Source: Echiichthys vipera
Taxonomy: Eukaryota; Chordata; Actinopteri; Perciformes; Trachinidae
Length of the DNA stretch: 64,000 nt
Direction: 5' to 3'
Assembly (NCBI GenBank): GCA_963691815.1
Contig: OY829669.1
Location: forward strand, 681,019 to 745,018
Shown: positions 20,175-29,672 of the stretch, piece after piece
Numbering within the stretch: position 1 is the first letter of the stretch
Layout of the letters: each line of letters starts with the position of its first letter
Notes under the pieces: generated by a model
The model's database searches: none
Told to the model about the DNA's origin: nothing
What the model saw: only the letters and a program-made list of their open reading frames with translations
Program-made: the position numbers and the translations under genes

Positions 20175-20406
20175 CCCTGTTTAAAAAGGGGAACCAGAGG
20201 GTGTGAGCCAGTTACAGGGGTATCACACTATTCAGCCTCCCTGGTGAAGTCGACTCCAAGGTGCTGGAAAATCTGTTCTGTGTAAAATAACCGGGCTGGT
20301 TTGTGAATTGCAGTCTGTGTTTGGAGGGGCTATCTTGGTCGACACGTCTCTTAAACATTGCTTGGAAGTCTTGGACAGTGCCATGGGAGTGGCAGACCGG
20401 GGTGGT
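20175..20406 (+). repeat. RTE-type LINE pieces in scrambled order, copy 1
   Basis: Bases 20175-20270 correspond to the RTE segment from LFKKG through LLSLPG (about 1242-1338). Bases 20319-20406 correspond to the segment that should precede it (GLEGLSW to EWQTG, about 1148-1240). Between them 20271-20318 is a diverged copy of the left end of the 309-bp repeat. The order is thus later-link-earlier. Copy 2 at 28569-28792 has the same order. Confidence 0.75.
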
Positions 20407-22892
20407 GCTGAGAGGAGATGGAGAAAAACAAAACTGACAGTTCACTATGAAATTTTCCGTGAACATCTCAAAACATACAATAACGCAATCAAACAGTCAA
20501 GAATCTCCCATTTCCATAAACTAATCAACGAACATAAAAACAACCACAAAGTCCTCTTCTCCACAGTTGACCTTTTAACAAACAAACATTTTAATAGATC
20601 CTCCAAAACACCAACTGACGCCCTTTGTGAGGACTTTGCAGACCACCTCAGAAATAAAATCAATGACATCAGATCGAGTCTTTTACCCCAACAGATTTCC
20701 AATGTTGACACACCTGGATCATTGATTTTACCCGAGGAAACACTGGAGAGTTTTGCCCTGGTTGATGCGGGGACACTTGGTCGAGTCCTCTCCCAAGTAA
20801 AGTCCACAACCTGCCTATTAGATCCGATTCCCACACCGTTTTTCAAAACACTTTGTGGATTCTTTGAGGATCAGCTTTTATACATGGTGAATTGCTCTCT
20901 TCAGACGGGGGTCTTCCCCGCCCCCTGTAAAACGGCAGTGGTGAAGTCCCTCCGGGCGGCAGTAGCTCAGTCCATAGGTGACTTGGCTGGGAACCGTAGG
21001 GTCGCTGGTTCAAGTCCCTGTGTGGACCATGTATGGAGCGTGGACTGGTGACTGGAGAGGTGCCAGTTCATCTCCTGGGCACTGCCGAGGTGCTGTTGAG
21101 CAAGGCACCGAACCCCCAACTGCTCGGGGCGCTGGTCACTGGCAGCCCCCTCTCTCTGACATCTCTCCTTAATTGCATGTATAGGTCCTGGTTGTGCATG
21201 TGTGTATTTCGGGCCTGTGTGTGTAACATGTATAATAATAAGAGTGAAAAAATTGAATTTCCCCGTGTGGGATTAAAATAAAGTAATTCTTCTTCTTCTT
21301 CCTCCTGAAGAAGAGCAATTTAGATCCCAACATCTTTAATAATTATCGGCCTGTATCAAACCTGGAAAAACTTGTTTTCAATCAAGTAAATGACTTTTTA
21401 AATTGCAAACAGTGTCAGTCTGGTTTCAGGGCGAACCACAGTACAGAGACATCAGGTGCAACTTGGATAACAATGAACTCACAGTCTTGGTACTACTGGA
21501 TCTAACCGCCGCCTTCGATACAGTAGACCATCACATCTTATTAGATAGACTGAAGAACCTGGTCGGCCTCTCTGGTACTGTTCTTAACTGGTTCATTTCT
21601 TACCTCACAGATCGACACTTCTTTGTAAGTATGGATACATGTTCCTCAGAAACCCACAAAATAAAGTGCGGTGTTCCCCAAGGGTCAATCTTAGGTCCAA
21701 CTCTTTTTAATCTTTACATGCTTCCCCTTGGGGACGTCATCAGGAGGCACGGCATCAGCTTTCATAGTGATGCTGACGATACGCAACTGTATATCGCTGT
21801 GTCTCCCGATGACACGGGACCTATTGATGTCCTCTTTAACTGCATTTTAGATATCAAGACATGGATGGCAGGGAATTTCCTACAGCTCAACCAGGACAAA
21901 ACAGAGATTTGACTCATTGGTCCTGAGGGCCAGAAAGAGAAACTTTTACCAAAGTTACAGAAATTTAAATTATCACAATCTGTAAAAAATCTGGGTGTGA
22001 TTTTTGACTCTGAGCTCAGTTTTATTCCACACATTAAAAATATAACAAAAATAGGTTTTTACCACCTTAAGAACATAGCCAGAGTCCGCCCGTTTCTCTC
22101 TCAGGCCAGCACGGAGGTGCTGATGCGAGCTTTTATCTCTTGTCGTATAGACTACTGTAATGCCCTGCTCTCTGGCCTTCCCAAAAAGAGCATTTTGAAT
22201 CTACGATTATTACAAAACTCAGCTGCACGAGTGCTGACAAGGACCAGAGGGCGGGAGCACATAACACCAGTTTTAAAGTCGCTGCATTGGCTCCCCCTGC
22301 GTTTCAGGATTGATTTTAAAGTTCTTCTACTAGTTTTTAAGTGTCTTAACGGTCTTGGGCCCTCTTACCTATCTGATTTGCTTTTACCTTATCGGCCGCC
22401 GCGGACCCTGAGGTCCTCCGGCACCGGCCTTTTAACCATCCCACAGGTAAGTTAAAAAAAGAACGGGGAGGCGGCTTTCAGTTATTATGGGCCCCGACTG
22501 TGGAACAGCCTGCCGGAGAGCCTCAGGGTCCAGAGACTGCTGAGGTTTTTAAAGACCCATCTTTTTAATCAGGCTTTTCATTGGTTTCTTTTAGGCAGTG
22601 CGAATCAGAGCACTTTTGATCATTTGTTACTGTTTTACTGTTTTAATCTCTGTGTTTGAGCCTTCAGGCTTTTATTTTTATGGCCTCGTGTCTTATGCTC
22701 TTATGCTTTTATGTTCTAGTTCACGTTTTAGCCGTGGACGGTTCCAGCCCGGGCGTCTAGAGGGCTCTGCACCTTGGTGCGGAGGCTCCTGTCTGCCCGG
22801 GTTTGGGTGATCTCTGTGGCGGTGCTCCCTGCGACCTTGGACTGGGGTCTCTCCCGGTGTGGTTGGCCCCCCAAAGGTAACTTCCTCTAGCC
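20407..22892 (+). pseudogene. L2-type LINE RT protein, copy 1, with SINE insertion
   Basis: This starts AERRWRKTKLTVHYEIFREH, well after where an endonuclease domain would lie, so the element is 5' truncated. It continues with LLTNKHFNRSSKTPTDALCE, FFKTLCGFFEDQLLYMVN and PCKTAVV, and a SINE interrupts it at 20954. RT motifs follow: LLDLTAAFDTVDHHILLDRL, KCGVPQGSILGPTLFNLYM, and DADDTQLYIAVS, where the usual Tyr of YADD is Asp. Then come NFLQLNQDKTEI, a TGA stop at 21910, LGVIFDSELSFIPHIKNI, DYCNALLSGLPKKSI and HWLPLRFRIDFKVLLLVF. Frameshifts lie near 21450 and 22460. The 3' end is cut at 22892, and about 150 bp of the tail seen in copy 2 is missing. Confidence 0.9.
20954..21300 (+). mobile_element. 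tRNA-derived SINE, copy 1, with target duplication CCTCC
   Basis: The 5' end looks like a tRNA, with RNA polymerase III box A AGTAGCTCAGT at 20961 and box B GGTTCAAGTCC at 21007. A body containing GTGCCAGTTCATCTCCTGGG follows, and the 3' end is AATAAAGTAATTCTTCTT with CTT repeats. CCTCC flanks it on both sides (20949-20953 and 21301-21305), and removing one copy plus the SINE restores the LINE reading frame. It depends on LINE enzymes for movement. Confidence 0.9.
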
Positions 22893-23089
22893 TGTTGAGT
22901 TTTTACCAGCTCAGGGGCAGTGCCTCTGTTCCAACACCAGAGGTCACCTGTGCACAGGAAACCCCTCTAGTCCACCACACCAACTCATCTGTTAAGTCTA
23001 GAGTTCATGTCACTGTTGTTGATTTAAAACACTTCCTTGTTTCAAGGTCAGTCACACGTCACTTGAAGAAGCAGGTTGAGATGGCAGGT
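22893..23089. repeat. Module M, copy 7 (5' truncated)
   Basis: GTTGAGTTTTTACCAGCTC marks the start, matching the truncated copy at 11376. The module continues to GGCAGGTCCTTGTG and then the inverted LINE C-terminus. Confidence 0.8.
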
Positions 23090-23392
23090 CCTTGTGGACA
23101 TGGCCGGGGGATTATGTGGAGATCAGGGAGACGGCCTGGGGGAAGAACCTGTTTCTGTGTCTGGTGGTCTTGGCGTACAGAGCTCTGTGACGCCCCCCAG
23201 AGGGAAGAAGTTCAGACAGTGTGTGTGCAGGTGTGAGGGGTCTGCAGTGATCTTTCCTGCCCCTTTCTTCACTCTCGACTGGTTTAGGTCCTGAATGGAG
23301 GGCAGGTCGGCCCAGATGAGTTTTTCTGCAGACCTGATTGTCCGTTGCAGTCTGTTCCTGTTTGGTGGCTGATCGATGGCAAACCCTTTCAA
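23090..23392 (-). pseudogene. Inverted L2/CR1-type LINE C-terminus, block (c)
   Basis: This reads RLQRTIRSAEKLIWADLPSI and DPSHLHTHCLNFFPLGG on the reverse strand. It differs from the block (b) copy at 11560 by a few substitutions. Head-to-head orientation with the following RT is the same as in block (b). Confidence 0.75.
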
Positions 23393-23987
23393 AGCATCTT
23401 CAATTCCCCTCCCACCTTGCCAGGGCCCTGTTAATGGATTTAACTTCTGCTTTTAACAGCATGCAGATTCACACCCTGCTGCAGAGACTTATTGATATCG
23501 GAGTAAATGGCGGCATTATCCACCTTGTTAGGGACTTCCTCTCTGACCGCCCTCAACAGGTTCTGATTAATAACACTCGGTCCGACATCATTATGCTTAA
23601 TACTGGTGCTCTGCAGGGGACTATTTTATCCCCATTACTTTTCTCTATATACACAAACAAATTCAATTAGATCTGGAAAACTTTAGTTTGTTTAAGTATG
23701 CGGATGATACGGCCCTGGTCGCCTTATTGAAGAAGGGGGACATAGTTGGAGAGGAAGTACACAGAGCACATGTGTCAGCTCTCCAGAAGTGGTGCGATGA
23801 AAGCTTCTTAGAGATCAACAGAACAAAAACACAGGAACTTGTCCTTCATGAAATGGACCCTGTGCAGCCCCTTATAAACAAGGGACAAACTGTAGAGGCA
23901 GTTCTCAAGGTCAAACATCTTGGTTCATTTATTGATTTCAGTGAAAACAGTGACTATATTTTTAAATCTTGTAACCAACGTCTCCAC
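23393..23987 (+). pseudogene. L2/CR1-type LINE RT, block (c), left part
   Basis: This carries ARALLMDLTSAFNSMQIHTL, RDFLSDRPQQVLINNTRSD and TGALQGTILSPLLFS, where the usual Pro of APQG is Leu. A 1-bp loss near 23665 comes next, then KYADDTALVALLKKGD, WCDESFLEINRTKTQELVLH and LKVKHLGSFID. It is cut at 23987 by the solo LTR and resumes at 24465. Confidence 0.85.
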
Positions 23988-24464
23988 TGTTGAGATCAAC
24001 CTGCAGTTACCTCCCCGGGTCCGTTGATCGGAGGATAGAAGGAGAGATCTTGAGACGATGGCTTGAGATCGCACCAATATCTTTATTGGAGCACTTTGCA
24101 AAGCGGAGACAAGTTCTGATACAACACACACTAGGTCATACATCAGAAGAGTCTGTTGTTGTCTAGGGGTAGAGGCTTAAATACCCTTCTGTTGATGGTA
24201 ACAACTTAAAGGAAGAGAAGGCGGCAATGGGCGTTAATCTGCCTGGCAACACATTATAACGCTAAAAACTGTGTGGAGGAAATTAGTGCGTGTCCCTATA
24301 TGGCTATCTAGAGAGAACAGATGTGTCTGTGTTTGCACCACAGGAAATGGTTAGTTAATGAGTGTGTGTGTGTGTGTGCCTAAAATGAGGAAATGAGCAT
24401 TCCTCTGTTCTTTATGGTCATAACGAGGTGAGTGTGAGTGGGCACGATATCTCTATCTTCCCCA
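23988..24464 (-). mobile_element. Solo LTR, 477 bp, 4-bp target duplication CCAC
   Basis: The insert begins TGTTGAG and ends CCCCA and is flanked by CCAC at 23984-23987 and 24465-24468. The uninterrupted paralogue at 12463 has a single CCAC. On the reverse strand a TATA-like TATTTAAGC (24175-24183) is followed about 90 nt later by AATAAA (24082-24087), the spacing of a retrovirus-like R region. This sets the orientation. No internal genes remain, so it is the product of LTR-LTR recombination. It does not match the LTR at 36081. Type (retrovirus-like versus gypsy) is undecided. Confidence 0.9.
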
Positions 24465-24956
24465 CCACCTACTACGCAAGCTCAGCTCCTTTAGAGTGAG
24501 GGAGGTTATTATGGAAACAGTTTATCAGAACCTGATAGAGAGCGTTTTAACTTTTAACATGGCGATGTGGTACGGTGATCCAAACATCAAAGGAAGAAGC
24601 TGAAGAGAAGAGGAAACGTAGCCTCAGAAATCACAGGGATGAGACAGAAACAGTTAAGTTGTACGTACGAGGAAGTGCAAACGCTCCCTCTCATCCACTC
24701 AACGGGGAGTTTGAACTTCTTCCCTCTGGTAGACGACACAAGGTACCAAGGGCAAATCCTGATGCCATTGGAGCAGTGAACACCGTGTCCCGTCGATGCG
24801 TTTTTATCGTTGCCACGGCTGTCCTGCTCTTTACCCTGAGGATGTTTGCATGTAAGTGTTGCTGTTGCTGTTGTTGTCGTCCTGTTTGTTGCTTTTTATG
24901 AGACCAAAGACAAATTTACACATTGTGGAAAATAAATGAAACCAAACCAAACCAAA
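24465..24956 (+). pseudogene. L2/CR1-type LINE C-terminus and 3' tail, block (c)
   Basis: This continues block (c) after the solo LTR. The HPLNGEFELLPSGRRHKVPR box lies at about 24690-24755 in a frame open from 24575. It ends in the TGTTGCTGTTGCTGTTG stretch, AATAAATG and AAACCAAACC repeats. Confidence 0.75.
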
Positions 24957-25374
24957 CACATGAGCACAGATGAAGTTTCCTCATCAACCCAACTTCAGGA
25001 ACAGAGACTTGAACAGTCTATTTCCAAGAACCAGCTCAGGGGCAGTGCCTCTGTTTCAACACCAGAGGTCACCTGTGCACAGGAAACCCCTCTAGTCCAC
25101 CACACCAACTCATCTGTTAAGTCTAGAGTTCATGTCACTGTTGTTGATTTAAAACACTTCCTTGTTCCAAGGTCAGTCACACGTCACTTGAAGAAGCAGG
25201 TTGAGATGGCAGGTCCTTGTAAATTCACAGTCTTTGAAAAATATCAGTGATGCTGATGAACATACTCTGATATAGTAAATATGCAACGGGTGCAATGAAA
25301 AGACAAAACACATCAAGTATATTTATACATCTAAATATAAACACAGAAACAAATCACACCACAAAATGATAATG
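24957..25374. repeat. Module M, copy 8, with left flank of array C
   Basis: This is nearly identical to 12957-13372, including CACAAAATGATAATGTATTT just before the first decamer. Together with blocks (b) and (c) it shows that array A and array C share the same left neighbourhood over at least 2 kb. Confidence 0.85.
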
Positions 25375-27525
25375 TATTTTTGTCGTCTTTTGCGTCTTTT
25401 TGTGTCTTTTTTGCGTCTTTTTGTGTATTTTTTGTGTCTTTTTGCGTCTTTTTTGCGTTTTTTTTGCGTCGTTTTGTGTCTTTTTGCGTCTTTTTGTGTC
25501 TTTTTGCGTCTTTTTGCGTCTTTTTTGCATCGTTTTGTGTCTTTTTGTGTCTTTTTGCATCTTTTTTGCGTCTTTTTGCGTCTTTTTTGCATCGTTTTGT
25601 GTCTTTTTGTGTCTTTTTGCATCGTTTTTGCGTCTTTTTGCGTCTTTTTTGCATCGTTTTGTGTCTTTTTGTGTCTTTTTGCATCTTTTTTGCGTCTTTT
25701 TGCGTCTTTTTTGCATCGTTTTGTGTCTTTTTGCGTCTTTTTGTGTCTTTTTGCGTCTTTTTGCGTCGTTTTGTGTCATTTTTGTGTCTTTATGCGTCTT
25801 TTTTGCGTCTTTTTTGCGTCTTTTTTGCGTCTTTTTGCGTCTTTTTTGCATCGTTTTGTTATCTTTGTGTCTTTTTGCATCTTTTTTGCGTCTTTTTGCG
25901 TCTTTTTTGCATCGTTTTGTGTCTTTTTGCGTCTTTTTGTGTCTTTTTGCGTCTTTTTGCGTCGTTTTGTGTCTTTTTTGTGTCTTTTTGACGTCTTTTT
26001 GTGTCTTTTTGCGTCTTTTTGTCGTCTTTTTGTGTCTTTTTGTGTCTTTTTGCGTCTTTTTTGTATCTTTTTTGTGTCTTTTGTGTCTTTTTTGTGTTTT
26101 TTTGTCGTCTTTTTGTGTCTTTTTTGTGTCTTTTTGTGTCTTTTTGTGTCGTTTTGTGTCTTTTTGCGTCTTTTTTGCGTCTTTTTTGCGTCTTTTTGTG
26201 TATTTTTTGTGTCTTTTTGCGTCTTTTTTGCGTTTTTTTTGCGTCGTTTTGTGTCTTTTTGCGTCTTTTTGTGTCTTTTTGCGTCTTTTTGCGTCTTTTT
26301 TGCATCGTTTTGTGTCTTTTTGTGTCTTTTTGCATCTTTTTTGCGTCTTTTTGCGTCTTTTTTGCATCGTTTTGTGTCTTTTTGTGTCTTTTTGCATCGT
26401 TTTTGCGTCTTTTTGCGTCTTTTTTGCATCGTTTTGTGTCTTTTTGTGTCTTTTTGCATCTTTTTTGCGTCTTTTTGCGTCTTTTTTGCATCGTTTTGTG
26501 TCTTTTTGCGTCTTTTTGTGTCTTTTTGCGTCTTTTTGCGTCGTTTTGTGTCATTTTTGTGTCTTTATGCGTCTTTTTTGCGTCTTTTTTGCGTCTTTTT
26601 TGCGTCTTTTTGCGTCTTTTTTGCATCGTTTTGTTATCTTTGTGTCTTTTTGCATCTTTTTTGCGTCTTTTTGCGTCTTTTTTGCATCGTTTTGTGTCTT
26701 TTTGCGTCTTTTTGTGTCTTTTTGCGTCTTTTTGCGTCGTTTTGTGTCTTTTTTGTGTCTTTTTGACGTCTTTTTGTGTCTTTTTGCGTCTTTTTGTCGT
26801 CTTTTTGTGTCTTTTTGTGTCTTTTTGCGTCTTTTTTGTATCTTTTTTGTGTCTTTTGTGTCTTTTTTGTGTTTTTTTGTCGTCTTTTTGTGTCTTTTTT
26901 GTGTCTTTTTGTGTCTTTTTGTGTCGTTTTGTGTCTTTTTGCGTCTTTTTTGCGTCTTTTTTGCGTCTTTTGCGTCTTTTTGCGTCTTTTTGCGTCTTTT
27001 CGCTTCTTTTTTGTGTCTTTTTGTGTCTTTTTGTCGTCTTTTTGTCGTCTTTTTGCGTCTTTTTGTGTCTTTTTTGTATCTTTTTTGTGTCTTTTTGCGT
27101 CTTTTTTGCTTCTTTTTTGCGTCTTTTTTGTGTCTTTTTGTCGTCTTTTGCGTCTTTTTGCGTCTTTTTGTTTCTTTTTTGGTCTTTTTGCTTCTTTTTT
27201 CAGTTTTTTTGTCGTCTTTTTGTGTCTTTTTGACGTCTTTTTGTGTCTTTTTGTGTCTTTTTTGTATCTTTTTTGTGTCTTTTTGCGTCTTTTTTGCTTC
27301 TTTTTTGCGTCTTTTTTGTGTCTTTTTGTCGTCTTTTGCGTCTTTTTGCGTCTTTTTGTTTCTTTTTTGGTCTTTTTGCTTCTTTTTTCAGTTTTTTTGT
27401 CGTCTTTTTGTGTCTTTTTGACGTCTTTTTGTGTCTTTTTGTGTCTTTTGCGTCTATTTGCGTCTTTTTGCTTTTTTTAGTCTTTTTATGTCTTTTTGCG
27501 TCCTTTTGTGTCTATTTGTGTCTTA
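25375..27525. repeat. Decamer array C
   Basis: This is about 2.15 kb of the 10-bp unit, with many TTTTTTGCATCGTTTTG variants. A 775-776-bp internal duplication is visible: TTGTGTATTT at 25421 recurs at 26197, and the marker TTGTTATC at 25856 recurs at 26631. A shorter repeat near the right end involves TTTTTTGGTC at 27176 and 27365. Long frames on both strands are artefacts of the repeat. Confidence 0.95.
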
Positions 27526-27712
27526 TTAAAAACGCAAAAAAACGCAGAAAAACGCAAAAAAACAACGAAAAACACGATAAAGACGACAAAAAAACACAAA
27601 AAGACAACAAAAGTTGATAAAAAAAGCAAAAAACGACAAATAAACAACAAAAAGTTGACAAAATGTGAAAAAGACACAGAAAGGTGCAAAGAAGACGAGA
27701 AAAACAAAAAAA
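27526..27712. repeat. A-rich inverted stretch ending array C
   Basis: After GTCTTATT the motif is reversed: AAAAACGCAAAAAAACGC, AAAGACGACAAAAAAAC, AAAAGTTGACAAAATGTG. It aligns with 17487-17693 over most of its length, so the flip existed before the two arrays separated or was copied between them. Confidence 0.85.
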
Positions 27713-27812
27713 AGTGTTGCTGTTGTTGTTGTTGTCGTCCTGTTTGTTGCTTTCATGAGACCAAAGACAAATTTCCACATTGTGGACGATAAATGAAACC
27801 AAACCAAACAAA
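27713..27812 (+). repeat. LINE 3' tail fragment right of array C
   Basis: This is the same tail as 17694-17774 with small changes (GTGGACGATAAATG for GTGGAAAATAAATG). It ends in AAACCAAACA and is followed by module M. Confidence 0.75.
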
Positions 27813-28179
27813 CACATGAGCACAGATTAAGTTTCCTCATCAACCCAACTTCAGGAACAGAGACTTGAACAGTCTATGTTCAAGAACCAGCTCAGGGGCA
27901 GTGCCTCTGTTTCAACACCAGAGGTCACCTGTGCACAGGAAACCCCTCTAGTCCACCACACCAACTCATCTGTGAAGTCTAGAGTTCATGTCACTGTTGT
28001 TGATTTAAACACTTCCTTGTTTCAAGGTCAGTCACACGTCACTTGAAGAAGCAGGTTGAGATGGCAGGTCCTTGTGAATTCACAGTCTTTGAAAAATATC
28101 AGTGATGCTGATGAACATACTCTGATATAGTAAATATGCAACGGGTGCAATGAAAAGACAAAACACATCAAGTTTATTT
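27813..28179. repeat. Module M, copy 9, and flank
   Basis: This is a complete module with one base lost at TTTAAACACTTCC and a stop early in the common frame. The flank runs to AGTTTATTTATA. This is the left part of segmental-duplication copy 2. Confidence 0.85.
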
Positions 28180-28568
28180 ATACCCCACCGGGGTCAATTC
28201 CAACACCGCGGTGCTTAGCCGGGTATTCGGGAGTATCCCTCACACCCTGGGCAACTCCCGAGAAGAACCGGGTCAAACCCGGATCCAGGGTTCAGGGGCG
28301 CCACCAGGGATTTTGAGCCCCATGAAAAGATCTTTCACTGAGCCCCAAACCAGGAACCAGCCACAACAACCAAGTGCATTTCTGTAACGGGATGTCCAGA
28401 ACCAAATCACAGCGGTGCTGATTGTCAGTCATTACTTTATTGGTGTGTTGTTGTTTGACTTGTGAGCGCATGGAGACTTGGTTCAGATGGATTTTGTAGC
28501 CGAGGTTCTGATGTTTATTGAGATCATCACTTTATTCTTTAGTGATTCATTTGTGTTTAGTACATTTG
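28180..28568. repeat. Unclassified repeat with GC-rich left end, copy 2
   Basis: This matches 19781-20174 at nearly every base. Differences include GGTTCAGGGGCGCC for GGTAACAGGGGCGCC and a short loss near 28525. It is non-coding. Confidence 0.6.
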
Positions 28569-28792
28569 CCCTGTTTAAAAAGGGGGACCAGAGGGTGTGA
28601 GCCAGTTACAGGGGTATCACACTACTCAGCCTCCCTGGTGAAGTCGACTCCAAGGTGCTGGAAAATCTGTTCTGTGTAAAATAACCGGGCTGGTTTGTGA
28701 ATTGCAGTCTGTGTTTGGAGGGGCTGTCTTGGTCTCTTCAACATTGCGTGGAAGTCTTGGACAGTGCCAAGGGAGTGGCAGACCGGGGTGGT
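28569..28792 (+). repeat. RTE-type LINE pieces in scrambled order, copy 2
   Basis: The order is the same as at 20175-20406. The second piece lacks nine bases (TCGACACGT-like) present in copy 1. Shared scrambling shows that the rearrangement predates the duplication. Confidence 0.75.
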
Positions 28793-29339
28793 GCTGAGAG
28801 GAGATGGAGAAAAACAAAACTGACAGTTCACTATGAAATTTTACGTGAACATCTCAAAACATACAATAACGCAATCAAACAGTCAAGAATCTCCCATTTC
28901 CATAAACTAATCAACGAACATAAAAACAACCACAAATTCCTCTTCTCCACAGTTGACCTTTTAACAAACAAACATTTTAATAGATCCTCCAAAACACCAA
29001 CCGACGCCCTTTGTGAGGACTTTGCAGACCACCTCAGAAATAAAATCAATGACATCAGATCGAGTCTTTTACCCCAACAGATTTCCAATGTTGACACACC
29101 TGGATCATTGATTTTACCCGAGGAAACACTGGAGAGTTTTGCCCTGGTTGATGCGGGGACACTTGGTCGAGTCCTCTCCCAAGTAAAGTCCACAACCTGC
29201 CTATTAGATCCGATTCCCACACCGTTTTTCAAAACACTTTGTGGATTCTTTGAGGATCAGCTTTTATACATGGTGAATTGCTCTCTTCAGACGGGGGTCT
29301 TCCCCGCCCCCTGTAAAACGGCGGTGGTGAGGCCCCTCC

Positions 29340-29672
29340 GGGCGGCAGTAGCTCAGTCCATAGGTGACTTGGCTGGGAACCGTAGGGTCGCTGGTTGTGG
29401 ACCATGTATTGAGCGTGGACTGGTGGCTGGAGAGGTGCCAGTTCATCTCCTGGGCACTGCCGAGGTGCTGTTGAGCAAGGCACCAAACCCCCAACTGCTC
29501 GGGGCGCCGGTCACTGGCAGCCCCCTCGCTCTGACATCTCTCCTTAATTGCATGTATAGCTCCTGGTTGTGCATGTGTGTATTTCGGGCCTGTGTGTGTA
29601 ACATGTATGATAATAAGAGTGAAAAAATTGAATTTCCCCGTGTGGGATAAAAATAAAGTAATTCTTCTTCTT
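29340..29672 (+). mobile_element. tRNA-derived SINE, copy 2, box B deleted
   Basis: This sits at the same site and has the same CCTCC duplications (29335-29339, 29673-29677) as the SINE at 20954. Box A is intact at 29347. Eleven bases are missing after GGTCGCTGGTT, which removes nearly all of box B, so this copy should not be transcribed by RNA polymerase III from its internal promoter. Confidence 0.9.

Noticed and set aside
20954..21030. Functional tRNA gene
   Set aside because: Only boxes A and B and a loose tRNA likeness are present. No cloverleaf closes, and the body and 3' tail plus target duplications identify a SINE.
23988..24464. Solo LTR as a relative of the provirus LTR at 36081
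   Set aside because: Both have TG/CA ends, TATA and AATAAA, but length-wise reading shows no shared sequence beyond those signals.
24936..25250. Module M as a conserved ~100-residue protein
   Set aside because: Differences between copies are almost all amino-acid changing (Phe/Ser, Ser/Pro, Ser/Thr, Val/Gly, Arg/His, Pro/Ala, Glu/Lys), and two copies have an early stop. That is not purifying selection.
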